52,839 nt of DNA from Ruminococcus sp. (GCA_004558485.1 SFCS01000009.1:1-52839), one strand, 5' to 3'; shown: positions 31,192 to 41,126, numbered from the stretch's first letter. The notes: generated from the letters alone by a model not told the origin. Made by a program: numbers and translations.

Positions 31192-32373
31192 GTGGAAGCT
31201 TGGCAGTGGCAACTGATCGCATTGCTGCGGGGCGGTCTCGTCGATGAGCCGGTCACGCTGCACTCCGTGCCGGATATAGAGGCGCTGACCGACGCCGCCG
31301 TGCGGCAGGGGATCGTCGTGCCGGTGTTTTGCGGACTTCTCGGCACGGGCTTTGCCGTCGGATCTCCGGAAATGACGCCGCTTTTGCAGGCATACGGCAA
31401 CGCGCTCTATACGGTTGAGGAGCAGCAGCGGGAGCTTGCGGTGCTGTTTGCGGATTTTGCGGCGGCGGGCGTTGACTATATGCCGCTCAAGGGTGCTGCG
31501 CTGCGGGCGCTGTATGCGCGCCCTGAGCTGCGCTCCATGGGGGACGCCGATGTGCTCATCCGCGTCCCCCAATATGCGGATGCCGCCGCCGTGCTGCTGC
31601 GGCACGGGTTTTCCTGTGTGCAGGAAAGCGCGCACGAGTGGATATTCGAGAGGAACATGCTGCGGGTGGAATTGCACAAATGCCTTTTCCCGCCGTATGA
31701 GCGGGCGCTGTATGCCTATTTCAGCGACGGCTTTGCGCATGCCGTGTCGGCAGGCGCACATCGCTTTTCCCTGACGGACACCGCGGAATTTGTCTATCTT
31801 TTTGCCCATTTTGCCAAGCACTACCAAAACGGCGGCGTCGGTCTGCGGCAGCTTGCCGACCTTTGGGTGTATCGCCGCAAAAAGGCGGTGGACGAGCGGG
31901 CGGCAAAAGAGGCGTTCACGGAATTGGGACTCGCCGTTTTCTATCGGCACATCGAGACCGTTCTCGCCGTGTGCTTTGACGACGCGCCGCTCGCGGAGGA
32001 CGATCGACATACGCCGTTCATTTTGGATTTTCTGCTGTCCGGCGGCAGCTTCGGCACGCCGGAGGAAACGCTTGCCGCCGCCGCGGCGCGCACGGGCGGC
32101 GGGACCACCGCTGCCATCCGCGCAAGAAAAACGCGGCGGCTGCTGTTTCCGCGGCTTTGCGACATGCAGTGTAAGTATCCCGTTTTGCGGAAAGCACCGT
32201 TTTTGCTGCCGCTTTTCTGGGCGGTGCGGGGCGTTTGCGCGCTGTTTGCGCCGCGCAAGATGACGGCGCGGCTGCGCGGGGTGCAGACCCTGTGTGCGGC
32301 GGATGCCGAAAGACACAAGGCGGCGCTGGCGTTTGTCGGATTTGCCGATGACGGAGGTGCAGAGCATGGATAA
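31192..32373 (+). CDS. Uncharacterised nucleotidyltransferase family protein (NTP_transf_5-like)
   Basis: A 393-aa protein with the nucleotidyltransferase core YMPLKGAALRALYARPELRS followed by MGDADVLIRV, whose two Asp fit the metal-binding DxD of this fold, then CVQESAHEWIFERNMLRVEL and HKCLFPP. It is the pattern of the NTP_transf_5 group found in peptide and polysaccharide loci and of unknown substrate. The second half is helical with many Arg/Phe and no recognised motif. GTG 31192 with AGGGGGTG upstream is the chosen start. It is followed by an ANTAR regulator with an 8-nt overlap. Confidence 0.75.
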   Translation: MEAWQWQLIALLRGGLVDEPVTLHSVPDIEALTDAAVRQGIVVPVFCGLLGTGFAVGSPEMTPLLQAYGNALYTVEEQQRELAVLFADFAAAGVDYMPLKGAALRALYARPELRSMGDADVLIRVPQYADAAAVLLRHGFSCVQESAHEWIFERNMLRVELHKCLFPPYERALYAYFSDGFAHAVSAGAHRFSLTDTAEFVYLFAHFAKHYQNGGVGLRQLADLWVYRRKKAVDERAAKEAFTELGLAVFYRHIETVLAVCFDDAPLAEDDRHTPFILDFLLSGGSFGTPEETLAAAAARTGGGTTAAIRARKTRRLLFPRLCDMQCKYPVLRKAPFLLPLFWAVRGVCALFAPRKMTARLRGVQTLCAADAERHKAALAFVGFADDGGAEHG

Positions 32374-32905
32374 TGTGCTGATCGTCTCCGAAAAAGAGGA
32401 GACCCTCTCCCGCCTTTCGGCGCTGCTTGAGACGCTGCCGCAGGTGCGCGTGCAGGCGGCGGTGGACGCAGAAAGCGCCATGTCCTGCGCACAGGGGGCA
32501 GATCCGGCGCTCGTGCTGATCGCCGCGCCGCTTGACGGGACAGAGGAACTCTGCCGCGGCCTTCTTGACAACACCTATGCCTCGGTGGTGCTGCTCTGCA
32601 CAAAGGGGACGCCGCCCGACGGCGTCATCGCCCTGGCGGACAGCACCGCGCCGCCGCAGCTTTTGCAGCTATTGCAGATCACACTGCAAAGCCGCCGCCG
32701 CTTTTTGGGGCTGCGTACCGAAAACGCCGCGCTGCACAACAAGCTGTCCGAGCTGCGGCTCGTCAACCGCGCCAAATGCGTGCTGATTCAGTACCTCGGC
32801 ATCGGCGAGGCGCAGGCGCACCGCTATATCGAAAAGCAGGCGATGGATCGGCGGATGTCTCGCACCGAGATCGCCAGAGAAATTCTCAAAACCTATGAAC
32901 TGTAA
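32366..32905 (+). CDS. ANTAR-domain antiterminator with degenerate receiver
   Basis: A 179-aa protein. Residues 1-115 look like a CheY receiver (NVLIVSEKEETLSRLSALLE, PALVLIAAPLDGTEELCRGL), but the acidic pocket and phospho-accepting Asp are missing: the site reads VSEKEE and LIAAPL. A coiled-coil linker (RTENAALHNKLSELRLVNR) joins the ANTAR domain, AKCVLIQYLGIGEAQAHRYI followed by MSRTEIAREILKTYEL. ANTAR domains bind paired RNA hairpins and prevent termination. With no phospho-site, the signal must be another input, perhaps the partner nucleotidyltransferase (inference). GGAGGTG precedes ATG 32366. Confidence 0.82.
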   Translation: MDNVLIVSEKEETLSRLSALLETLPQVRVQAAVDAESAMSCAQGADPALVLIAAPLDGTEELCRGLLDNTYASVVLLCTKGTPPDGVIALADSTAPPQLLQLLQITLQSRRRFLGLRTENAALHNKLSELRLVNRAKCVLIQYLGIGEAQAHRYIEKQAMDRRMSRTEIAREILKTYEL

Positions 32906-32917
32906 AGAGGTAAGACC

Positions 32918-33460
32918 ATGGCACATCCCATCCGTCATTTCCGCACCATCACGGCGCACCGCCACATGGTGATCCGCCACTGCCGCCGCGCCGGCATCCT
33001 TTGGCAGGGGCTTTTGCACGACCTCTCGAAATACAGTCCCGCCGAGTTCGCGGTCGGCGCGCGGTTTTATACCGACGGCACGCGCAGCCCCAACGAGGCG
33101 GAGCGGCAGACCTACGGCTATTCCAAGGCGTGGCTGCACCACAAGGGGCGCAACCGTCACCATTTTGAATACTGGACGGACTATGACCCTGTTACCAAGC
33201 GCATCCGCCCGCTGCCGATGCCGGATCGGTATATCATCGAAATGGCATGCGACCGCATCGCTGCGAGCAAGATCTATATGAAGGATGCCTACACCGACGC
33301 TTCGCCCCTTGCCTACTATATGCGCGGTAAGGCGACCCGTTTCATCGAGGAGCAAACAGCGAAAAAGCTGGAGGGGATATTGACGATGCTCGCCGATAAG
33401 GGCGAGGAGGCGACCTTCGCTTTTCTGCGACAGGCGGCGAAAAGAGGACATATTGAGTGA
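32918..33460 (+). CDS. DUF5662 family protein
   Basis: A 180-aa His-rich protein. It contains HRHMVIRHCRRAGILWQGLL followed by HDLSKYSPAEF, then WLHHKGRNRHHFEYWTDY and MPDRYIIEMACDRIAASKIY. The HD and HH..H motifs suggest a metal-binding helical domain like HD hydrolases. This is the typical DUF5662 pattern, and no function is known to me. It lies 12 nt after the ANTAR gene with AGAGGTAAG upstream and ends at a terminator, so it is the last gene of that operon. Confidence 0.8.
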   Translation: MAHPIRHFRTITAHRHMVIRHCRRAGILWQGLLHDLSKYSPAEFAVGARFYTDGTRSPNEAERQTYGYSKAWLHHKGRNRHHFEYWTDYDPVTKRIRPLPMPDRYIIEMACDRIAASKIYMKDAYTDASPLAYYMRGKATRFIEEQTAKKLEGILTMLADKGEEATFAFLRQAAKRGHIE

Positions 33461-33495
33461 AAACGGCGCGCACTTTGTTGCGTGCCGTTTTTTCG
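33459..33495 (+). terminator. Terminator after the DUF5662 gene
   Basis: AAAACGGC...GCGC paired with GCGTGCCGTTTTTT; the stem is followed by a T-run. Confidence 0.8.
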
Positions 33496-33619
33496 TTGTG
33501 CAGGTTGTCTATATACCTGCCTAAAAACTGTAATTTTGCCATCTTGCTAATTTTGAGGGAGAGTGTATAGTATATATTGTATGCTATGCACAACTCTGTG
33601 CAAGAAGGAGAGAGATGTA

Positions 33620-36600
33620 ATGAACAAAAGCGGTTTCAAGCGTACACTCAGCTTGCTGCTGACGCTTGCCATGCTTTGCGGCATGGTGGCGGTCATGGGG
33701 GCGTTCCCCGCGGCAGCGGCAGCCGAGGTGGAGAAGTTCAAGGCGAACTTCTCCGAGCTGCCCACCGGCACGGTAAGTCTCACCGACACCGAGACGGTCA
33801 ACTGGCTCACAAGCAAATTTGCCTTCATGTATTTCCAGGAAGGTCGCTGGTTTGAGCGTCCGAATGTCAACGGCTATGTCGTGGACGCGGACGGCAACAA
33901 CCTGACGGCGCGTGCCGACAAGGTGGTGACCTATATTCCCGATGTCGTGAACAAGGGCGCGGGAGAAAGCTACAAGTGGATTGACGGCACGGGCTGTGAC
34001 GGCTCGGGGGGCAACCACGGCTACGGCTTCTCCTATTGGACGGTGAGCGGCGCTGCCGGCAGCACCTATTCCAAGTGGCTCAGTTGTACCGGCTTTACCT
34101 ATAACGGCGGACTGAACCGCAAGGCGAATACCATGTGGGTGAAGAGCGCGGACGGCGATCTGGCGAAGCTCAAGAATTTCACGCTGGACATGGACTTCAT
34201 GCCGACCGACGAGACGACCAACAGGATCGGCAGCACCATCGGCAACAACACATACGGCATGGGCAGCGCGCCCTATCGCGACACGCTGTCGCTGTTCTTC
34301 CGCGCGGATGTGGCGGGCAACGTGTATGATCCGAACATGCAGGTGCTCGTTTTGGAGCCGAGCGGCAAATTCTATGCCGGACAGGGCATGTATCTCAACA
34401 AGACGGATCTCCTCAACGGCACGATGCCGGCGCTGGACCGCTCGACGGCGTATCATCTGACGCTGACGGTCGTGGGCAATCAGATGAAGGCGACGATCTA
34501 TAACGGCTCGAAGAAGATCTGGAGCACCACCTGTGACATGGCGGTGGACGGCGCGGGCTATATCGGTATCGGCGGCTCCTGCGCCGGCGCGCGCTACGGC
34601 TCCATTGAGATCACCCGTCTGAACGACGAGGGCGATCCGGTGGACTTTGGCGATGAGACCGACGGCTACGGCTTCGGTGCGGACTTTGATTTCCTTACGC
34701 ACCGCACCGATAACGAATACCGCAAGAACAATGTCGGCGATACCTATGGCAGTCAGTACTATTATAACGGCAAGGCCGGTGTGTATTACAAGAACAACGG
34801 CAAGGACGCCAAGTGGCTCGAGTATGTCGGCAAGGGCAACATCAAAGCGGCGTTTGACGACACCTGGTATGTCGCCAAGGGCACGACGGTGCGCGCTTAC
34901 CTTGAGGACAGATTCTCGTTCTATTTTAACCGAGAGGGCGGCCAGTTTGCGATGGAGACGCCCTATCAGACCTCCGAGGAGCTCAATGCGGAGAGCTATT
35001 CGCCTGCGGTGAACGGCGGCGCCTGCGCTCAGTGGAAGCTGACGCAGAACGGCTATCTCATGGCGACCTATGTCTGGGCGGGCGGCGAAATGCTGCGCAA
35101 GACGCTGACGATTGCGCCCAAGACGGCATCGGGCGATTTCAACACGAAAAACTTTGTCACCGAATTTGACTATAAGATCGGCGACACCTCGAAAACCGAA
35201 TCCGGCGTGCTACTGACCTTCCGCTCCTCAGAAGCGGGCAGAGTGATCAACGGCGGCAGCAAAAACAGCTTTGCCGACAAGGTGACGCTCGTGTTCCACT
35301 CGAAGGGCATCGGTATCTACGATAACGAGAGAACGGCATATACCTATAAATATTCCGCCAACTACAAGGTCAGTCTTTTGGGCTCAGACGGCAACCCGAC
35401 CGAGCAGTTCACGCCTTTTGACGGCAATGCGACCGTTTCCGAGGCGCATGTGTATGCAAAGGCGGTCGGCAATCAGCTGTGGCTCACCGTCACCGATCTC
35501 ACGACCGGCGAGGTGGTTGCCGAAAAGCAGGTTGCGCTCGACCGTGCAGAGGCGGGCTATCTGTACTACACCACCTGTAACTATGACTCCGGTCTTGCCA
35601 ACATCCGCGTTGACCGTTTGGATGAAGAGGGCCATGCGGTCGGCTTTGAGGCGCCCAGGTCCTTCACGCTGGCGACCACGGCGGCAAACGGCAACATCAC
35701 CTCCGGTTCCGAGACGGAAACCGATCTGAAGGGCAAGGTGGACAGCTATTACGACAACGACGGCACGCTTTCGTCCGCTCCGTTCGTTTTAACCGACGGC
35801 GTCGGTACTTTCTCCTATGTGTATGACAAAAAGTTCCAGGGACAGATTCCGAGCGCACACCGCAGCACGCAAACGCACCTGAAGGCAGTTGCCACCATGG
35901 TGCCGAAGACCGACAACGGCAAAGCGGCGGTCATGAAGAACTTTGAAATGAGCTTCACGACGCGCTGGGCAGAGGGCGCCTGGAACGGCTATCCGAACGC
36001 CTCCATCGTCATCGGCGGCAGACAGCAGACGGCGGGAAAATTCACCACCGCTGCCGGTCAGGTGGAAAATAAGCAGGGTGTCATCGTCATCAGCTCCACC
36101 GGCATCACCATTGCGGGCGGCAGCGATCTGACCGACACGGTCTACACGGCGGCAGATGCTGAGACCTTCTCTGAGGCGCTCAGCCCCTCCGGCAACTGGA
36201 ATAGCTATAAGGTTACGGTGCGCGTCGTGGGCACGAAGGTCACCGTCACCATCGGTGACAAGACCTACAACGGCATCTGGAACTACAGCACGGCGGGTTA
36301 TCTTGCCATGGGCATCAGCGGCCGCAGCATGCAGCTCGGCGACATCACGGTCACCCGTCTTGACGACAACGGCAATGCTGCCGACTGGAATGAGGCGGCA
36401 GAGGAAGTCATCCCGACCGGCTGGTCGTTCACCGCAAAGGGTCTGACCTCTTACCGCGACGCCACCACCGTGGCGCAGCGCACGGAATTCCTCAACAAGT
36501 TTGACGGCGCTTTCGATGTCTACTATAACGATTACAACGACGGCGCCTATGACTACCGTCACAACGCGAGTGTAGTCGGCAACACGGTCGGCTACAACTA

Positions 36601-39600
36601 CGGCAGGCTGACCGGCGAGTGGATGGAGCTGAACCTCACACCCACCGGCTACGGCGACGACGATATGCAGCGTCCGCAGACCGAGATGCGCCAGATCGGC
36701 ACGCTCGTGCCGAAGGACAGCGACGGCGAGCCGCTGTATCTCAAGAACTTTGAATTGCGCGGCAGAATGCTCAACCATCTGAACTCTGTCAAGAGCACCT
36801 ACGGTGCGGCTGTTGTCGGTTTCCGCATGGACGCACCGGGCAAATATCTGAACGAGGACGGCACGGCGGCGCAGGCTTCCTATATGCTGTTCACCACCGA
36901 CGGCGCTAAGGTCTATGAGAACGGCAGCCTCATTCACGAGAAGGCGTTTGCCTCCACCTATATGGACAGCCAGTGCACCTTTACCATCCGTGTGGTGGGC
37001 AACAAGCTGACCTACACATATGCGGCGGCGGGCAAGGAGACCATCAGCGACACCGTGACGCTTTCCACCGACTGCAAGGGCTATCTCGGCTACGGTCAGA
37101 CCACCCGTCGGCATATCTACAGCGTGGTCGGCTCCAATATGTATATTAACGCGCTGGACGCAAACGGTAACGCCACCCCGATCAAGGAGCCGGCAAAGCC
37201 CTATGGCAACGGCGATCTGCAGATCGCGGAAAACACCTCCGGCGAAAATGTCGTCACCACGGTCACGGTGACGCCGGATGAGGGCTTTGAGCTGAAGGCC
37301 GGCTCGCTCATTGCGGTCGACGAGGACGGAAACCGCTATGTGCCGATGCGCGTCGGCTTCAGAAACGGCGGCGACGCCTCGCAGTACACGGTGACTGCCC
37401 CCACCTCCGTCACCTTCAAGGCGGAATTTATCAAGCCCACCACGGCAAACCCGAACCTCGGCAATGTCGGTGTCTCGGTGAACACGACGAAATACGGCGT
37501 GCGCTTTGTGTCCCGTCTGAACCGCACGGAGACGGACGGCGTCGAGTATATCACACTGGACGGCAAGAAGGTCGCCGTGAAGGACTACGGCATGCTGATC
37601 GCGGCGGAGTCCGTCATCGGCAGTGGTGTGCTTTTGACCAATGAGCTGGCTGCGGAAAACAGCCATGTCAAAAAGCTCAGTGTTGTCGAGCGTCAGATCT
37701 GTTTTGACTACTGCGACGACTATGTGGACATGAGCGCCTGCATCACGAACATCGACAAGGTCGAGGGCGGCCTTTCCATGAAGCTGGTTGCCCGTGCATA
37801 CGCGGTCACGACGGATGACAAAACGCTGTATGCCGACATGGTGAACAGCACCTATGAGCGTGTTTCCGGCATGAAGAGCGTTTCCTTTGCCGCGCTGACG
37901 GCGGCAGGCCAGGTGCTTGCGACCGGTCGCGCGGGACAGGTCGGCAGCGAGTTCCAGATGGACTGGGTCAACTCCGGCTTTGAGATCACCGGCGATCTCG
38001 TCGACAGCCTGCGCGTGAAGATGACGAGCAACCGCGCGGACAGCCTGCTCAATGTGCAGGTGGACGGCGGCGAGGCAACGATCGTGCATGTTCCGCAGGG
38101 CACCTCCACGGTGACGCTTGCCGGCGGACTTACCGGCGGCGAACACACCGTGCGCGTCATCGGCGGCACCTCGCTGCGCTTCGGCACCTTGAGTGCCACC
38201 GAGCTGCAGTATAACGGTACGCTCCATGAGGTAAAGCGCGACGGCACGCAGCTGCGGATCGAAGTGCTCGGTGACTCCATCTCCTGCGGCTGGGGTCTCG
38301 ATATGCCGAAGGGTCAGACCTATACCACCACCGAGCAGGTCGCCGGCTCCAACAGCTACTACAGCTATGCGGGCGTGGCGGCAAGAGAACTGGGCGCCGA
38401 CCTGTCGGTGGTCGCACAGTGCTCGCAGACCATTTCCGAAGTCAACAGCTACTGGAAAAAGCTCAACCGGCGCTCCGGCGCGGCGGCTTGGGATTTTGCA
38501 AGCCATCAGCAGGATGTCGTGGTCGTGAACCTCGGCACGAACGATGAATGGAGAAGCGGCTATCAGGATGCCGCAAAGGCGCTGACCGACGCAAAAGCCC
38601 TTCTCGCCGATGTGCGTGCGGCATATCCCGGGGCGTACATCATTTGGGCATACAACATGATGGAGGCGAAGACAGAGTTTGCCGCCTCCTACCTCGCCGC
38701 GGTGCAGTCGATGAACGACGGCGGTGACAATAAAGTATTTGCGCTGAGATTTGACTCCGACAAGACCTACTATGAAGGTCATCCTTCGCGTGCCTCGCAC
38801 GAAAAGAACGGCAAGGAGCTTGCTGCCTTCATCAGGGCAAACTGCACCGAGCTGTTTGGCCACACGACGCACATCGAGACGATCGGTGCGCTGACGGCGG
38901 CGAACAAAGTGATCTTTAACGGCCGCACCACTGCCTCCGGCACGGCGCGCACCATGGATCTCGGCAGCACCGGCATCACGATCTCCGGCTATCTGTACGG
39001 CAAGCTGTCCATGAACATCAACTTCGGCAACACGAGCTACAACAGCTTTGTGCTGAATGTCATGGTGGATAATGACGCCGACAACGCAAAACAGATCTGG
39101 GTCGGCGCGGGCGACACGAATGTGACGCTGCTCGAAGGTCTCGAAAGAGGACACCATCGTGTGGAGATCACCCGCGGCGCGGGCAACTGCGGCACGCTGA
39201 CCATGAAGGACATCACCTACACCGGCACGCTGGAAACGCCGACGGTCAATCCTCTGCAGATTGAATTTATCGGCGACTCCATCACCGCGAGCGACGGCAT
39301 GCTGCGTGCCGAATACGGCGCACCGTCGATGAACACCTTCGTCGGCTATGCGGCAAAGACGGCGCGTGCCATCGGTGCAAATGTGAACAACGTGGCGGTT
39401 TCCGGTGCGAAGACGGCGGCAATGCGCGAAAGATTCAACAACTGGACGGGCGACGATGTGCAAAAGCAGATCGTGGTGATCAATCTCGGCACGAACGATT
39501 TCGGCTGGAGTAACTCTGCTGCCGCCTCCACGCAGGAGGGACTGAAGGATACCTGCCTCGGACTGATCGCGGATGTGCGCGCGAAATACGGCGCGAACAC

Positions 39601-39832
39601 CTACATCATCTGGGCTTACGGCATGATGTTCGACAAGGACAAGGATTTCCCCGCGGCAGTCGTGGAGGAATACCGCACGACCAACAACGACGAGCGCGTT
39701 TTGTGGTGTGACCTTTCCTCCGCAAAGAACAACGCGGGATACGGACAGCACCCGAATGTGGCGGGCAATGCCGCCGCTGCGCAGGTGCTCACCGCGTTCA
39801 TTGAGGCCAACTGTGCAGATGTTTTGAATTAA
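33620..39832 (+). CDS. Giant secreted protein: lectin-like repeats plus two SGNH/CE2-like esterase modules
   Basis: A 2070-aa exported protein. A signal peptide (FKRTLSLLLTLAMLCGMVAV, then AAAAA) is cut near residue 37. Four divergent LamG/concanavalin-like units follow, at about 40-340, 350-670, 680-920 and 930-1185. Each ends in a motif like IEITRLNDEGDPVDF, VDRLDEEGHAV or VTRLDDNGNAADW. A beta-domain (~1195-1275) and a conserved segment (~1278-1420, GVRFVSRLNRTETDG) precede two jelly-roll plus SGNH hydrolase modules. Module one has GDSIS (Ser 1553), GTND and HPSRASH (His 1721). Module two has GDSIT (Ser 1887), GTND and HPNVAG (His 2044). CE2-type enzymes deacetylate or deacylate polysaccharides. 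No sortase or SLH motif is seen. AAGGAGAGAG precedes the ATG. Confidence 0.85.
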   Translation: MNKSGFKRTLSLLLTLAMLCGMVAVMGAFPAAAAAEVEKFKANFSELPTGTVSLTDTETVNWLTSKFAFMYFQEGRWFERPNVNGYVVDADGNNLTARADKVVTYIPDVVNKGAGESYKWIDGTGCDGSGGNHGYGFSYWTVSGAAGSTYSKWLSCTGFTYNGGLNRKANTMWVKSADGDLAKLKNFTLDMDFMPTDETTNRIGSTIGNNTYGMGSAPYRDTLSLFFRADVAGNVYDPNMQVLVLEPSGKFYAGQGMYLNKTDLLNGTMPALDRSTAYHLTLTVVGNQMKATIYNGSKKIWSTTCDMAVDGAGYIGIGGSCAGARYGSIEITRLNDEGDPVDFGDETDGYGFGADFDFLTHRTDNEYRKNNVGDTYGSQYYYNGKAGVYYKNNGKDAKWLEYVGKGNIKAAFDDTWYVAKGTTVRAYLEDRFSFYFNREGGQFAMETPYQTSEELNAESYSPAVNGGACAQWKLTQNGYLMATYVWAGGEMLRKTLTIAPKTASGDFNTKNFVTEFDYKIGDTSKTESGVLLTFRSSEAGRVINGGSKNSFADKVTLVFHSKGIGIYDNERTAYTYKYSANYKVSLLGSDGNPTEQFTPFDGNATVSEAHVYAKAVGNQLWLTVTDLTTGEVVAEKQVALDRAEAGYLYYTTCNYDSGLANIRVDRLDEEGHAVGFEAPRSFTLATTAANGNITSGSETETDLKGKVDSYYDNDGTLSSAPFVLTDGVGTFSYVYDKKFQGQIPSAHRSTQTHLKAVATMVPKTDNGKAAVMKNFEMSFTTRWAEGAWNGYPNASIVIGGRQQTAGKFTTAAGQVENKQGVIVISSTGITIAGGSDLTDTVYTAADAETFSEALSPSGNWNSYKVTVRVVGTKVTVTIGDKTYNGIWNYSTAGYLAMGISGRSMQLGDITVTRLDDNGNAADWNEAAEEVIPTGWSFTAKGLTSYRDATTVAQRTEFLNKFDGAFDVYYNDYNDGAYDYRHNASVVGNTVGYNYGRLTGEWMELNLTPTGYGDDDMQRPQTEMRQIGTLVPKDSDGEPLYLKNFELRGRMLNHLNSVKSTYGAAVVGFRMDAPGKYLNEDGTAAQASYMLFTTDGAKVYENGSLIHEKAFASTYMDSQCTFTIRVVGNKLTYTYAAAGKETISDTVTLSTDCKGYLGYGQTTRRHIYSVVGSNMYINALDANGNATPIKEPAKPYGNGDLQIAENTSGENVVTTVTVTPDEGFELKAGSLIAVDEDGNRYVPMRVGFRNGGDASQYTVTAPTSVTFKAEFIKPTTANPNLGNVGVSVNTTKYGVRFVSRLNRTETDGVEYITLDGKKVAVKDYGMLIAAESVIGSGVLLTNELAAENSHVKKLSVVERQICFDYCDDYVDMSACITNIDKVEGGLSMKLVARAYAVTTDDKTLYADMVNSTYERVSGMKSVSFAALTAAGQVLATGRAGQVGSEFQMDWVNSGFEITGDLVDSLRVKMTSNRADSLLNVQVDGGEATIVHVPQGTSTVTLAGGLTGGEHTVRVIGGTSLRFGTLSATELQYNGTLHEVKRDGTQLRIEVLGDSISCGWGLDMPKGQTYTTTEQVAGSNSYYSYAGVAARELGADLSVVAQCSQTISEVNSYWKKLNRRSGAAAWDFASHQQDVVVVNLGTNDEWRSGYQDAAKALTDAKALLADVRAAYPGAYIIWAYNMMEAKTEFAASYLAAVQSMNDGGDNKVFALRFDSDKTYYEGHPSRASHEKNGKELAAFIRANCTELFGHTTHIETIGALTAANKVIFNGRTTASGTARTMDLGSTGITISGYLYGKLSMNINFGNTSYNSFVLNVMVDNDADNAKQIWVGAGDTNVTLLEGLERGHHRVEITRGAGNCGTLTMKDITYTGTLETPTVNPLQIEFIGDSITASDGMLRAEYGAPSMNTFVGYAAKTARAIGANVNNVAVSGAKTAAMRERFNNWTGDDVQKQIVVINLGTNDFGWSNSAAASTQEGLKDTCLGLIADVRAKYGANTYIIWAYGMMFDKDKDFPAAVVEEYRTTNNDERVLWCDLSSAKNNAGYGQHPNVAGNAAAAQVLTAFIEANCADVLN

Positions 39833-39841
39833 CTCTCTCTT

Positions 39842-39884
39842 TTGAAAACGCCGATGCGAAATTTTTCGCACCGGCGTTTTCTTT
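39842..39884. terminator. Bidirectional terminator
   Basis: GAAAACGCCG-TGCGAAA and TTTCGCA-CCGGCGTTTTC arms with A and T flanks, between the giant secreted gene and the convergent PucR-type gene. Confidence 0.88.
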
Positions 39885-39890
39885 TGCTTC

Positions 39891-41054
39891 TTATTCTTTT
39901 ATGAACAGCGCGTCGTGCCCCTGCAGCAGCAGCGCCAGCGACAGGGAAAACAGGAGCGTCGGACAGCGGTCGGGGTCGGCAGGATCGATGCCGAAAGCAT
40001 CGCGTATTTTTTCAATGCGATATTGCACGGTGTTGCGGTGGGTGAACAGCCGCTCGCCCGTCGCGGCGAGCGAGTGACGGCAGATGAGATAGGTGTACAG
40101 CGTCAGGCAAAGCGCGCCCTTGTTGGCGGCATCGTAGTCATACAGTCGCCGCACCGCAGTCTCCATGCGGAAAAGCGGAGCGTCCACCCGCCGCAATTGC
40201 GTCAAAAGGGCATAGTTTTCGCTGTATGCCAAAAACGCGCCGTCCTTTTTCTCCGACAGATAGGCAAGGGTGTCGGCGGCGTCGCGATATGCTTGACGCA
40301 GAAAAAAGAGACGGACAAGCGGCGGGGACACCACCACCTGCAGCGGAAACTGCGACAAAAGCCCTTCAAGAAGTGACAGATCGTGATCGGCGTGCAAAAA
40401 GGCGATGAGACCTCTTTCATAGTAAAACGGGTGAGAGGCGGGCAGCGTGTGCTCCAGATGGGAGCAAAGGCGGGAGAGGGTGTCCCCCGTCGGCGTGTCG
40501 GCAAAGGACAGCAGCACAAACCGCTCGGGGTGGAAATGGGCAAGATAAGTGCCCGCCACCTTGAGATCAAAAATGGTCTCGTTCGCAAATTTGCCGGAGA
40601 GCAGCTCGGTGAGGATCTCCTGCGCCGTGTCGGCAACGCCGCTGCCCGCGCGCCGTTCGGCAAAAAACTGCTTGGCGATCAGCTCCTCGGCAAACAGGCG
40701 GTCGTTCGCGGCGGGCAAACGGTTTTTCGACGGCAGATAGAGGATATACCCCATCGCCACCCCACCGCTTTGCAGACGGGCATACAGAAGGCTGCGGCTG
40801 CTGTCGGCGGCGGGCAGCACGCCCGTCTCCTCGCCCGCGGCAACGGCGGTGCAAACGGAGAGGGGCAGCTCGCTGTGCGCCAGTGCGCGGCGGTATTCCG
40901 GATCGGCATACCCGCCGGCGGCAGAGGCGGAGACGATGTGAAACGCATTGTCGGTCACGAGGACGGGACACTCGAAAGCCGCGCCCACCGCCTCGACCAG
41001 CACATTGAGCGCGTTGTTCCCGAAAAAGGTCTCCAAAAGCAGTTTTTTGTTCAT
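39891..41054 (-). CDS. PucR/CdaR-type transcriptional regulator
   Basis: A 387-aa regulator. The N-terminal ~150 residues look like a GAF-type sensor (NVLVEAVGAAFECPVLVTDN, LLYARLQSGGVAMGYILYLP). The middle is the CdaR-like domain. The C-terminal helix-turn-helix of the PucR family reads AATGERLFTHRNTVQYRIEK followed by IRDAFGID. Such regulators respond to small molecules, often purine or sugar-acid metabolites. Start at 41054 has AAAGGAGG 6 nt upstream. It is transcribed divergently from Hsp20, with an inverted repeat between the promoters that it may bind. Confidence 0.82.
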   Translation of the reverse strand: MNKKLLLETFFGNNALNVLVEAVGAAFECPVLVTDNAFHIVSASAAGGYADPEYRRALAHSELPLSVCTAVAAGEETGVLPAADSSRSLLYARLQSGGVAMGYILYLPSKNRLPAANDRLFAEELIAKQFFAERRAGSGVADTAQEILTELLSGKFANETIFDLKVAGTYLAHFHPERFVLLSFADTPTGDTLSRLCSHLEHTLPASHPFYYERGLIAFLHADHDLSLLEGLLSQFPLQVVVSPPLVRLFFLRQAYRDAADTLAYLSEKKDGAFLAYSENYALLTQLRRVDAPLFRMETAVRRLYDYDAANKGALCLTLYTYLICRHSLAATGERLFTHRNTVQYRIEKIRDAFGIDPADPDRCPTLLFSLSLALLLQGHDALFIKE

Positions 41055-41097
41055 GTCTACCTCCTTTTGTGCTGATGACACAAATGAAATCACCTAT

Positions 41098-41126
41098 ATT
41101 ATACCATAAGACCATTGAAATAGCAA
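41098..41126 (-). promoter_or_regulatory. Promoter of the PucR-type gene
   Basis: On the minus strand: TTGCTA, 17-bp spacer, TATAAT. Overlaps the divergent hsp20 promoter region. Confidence 0.65.

Noticed and set aside
31129..32574. 481-codon minus-strand frame opposite the nucleotidyltransferase gene
   Set aside because: Shadow of a gene with clear nucleotidyltransferase motifs and promoter on the plus strand.
35789..39871. 1360-codon open frame on the minus strand opposite the giant secreted gene
   Set aside because: It is antisense to a clear signal-peptide protein with SGNH motifs; its translation is His/Arg/Val-rich without motifs, typical of a shadow frame in GC-rich DNA.
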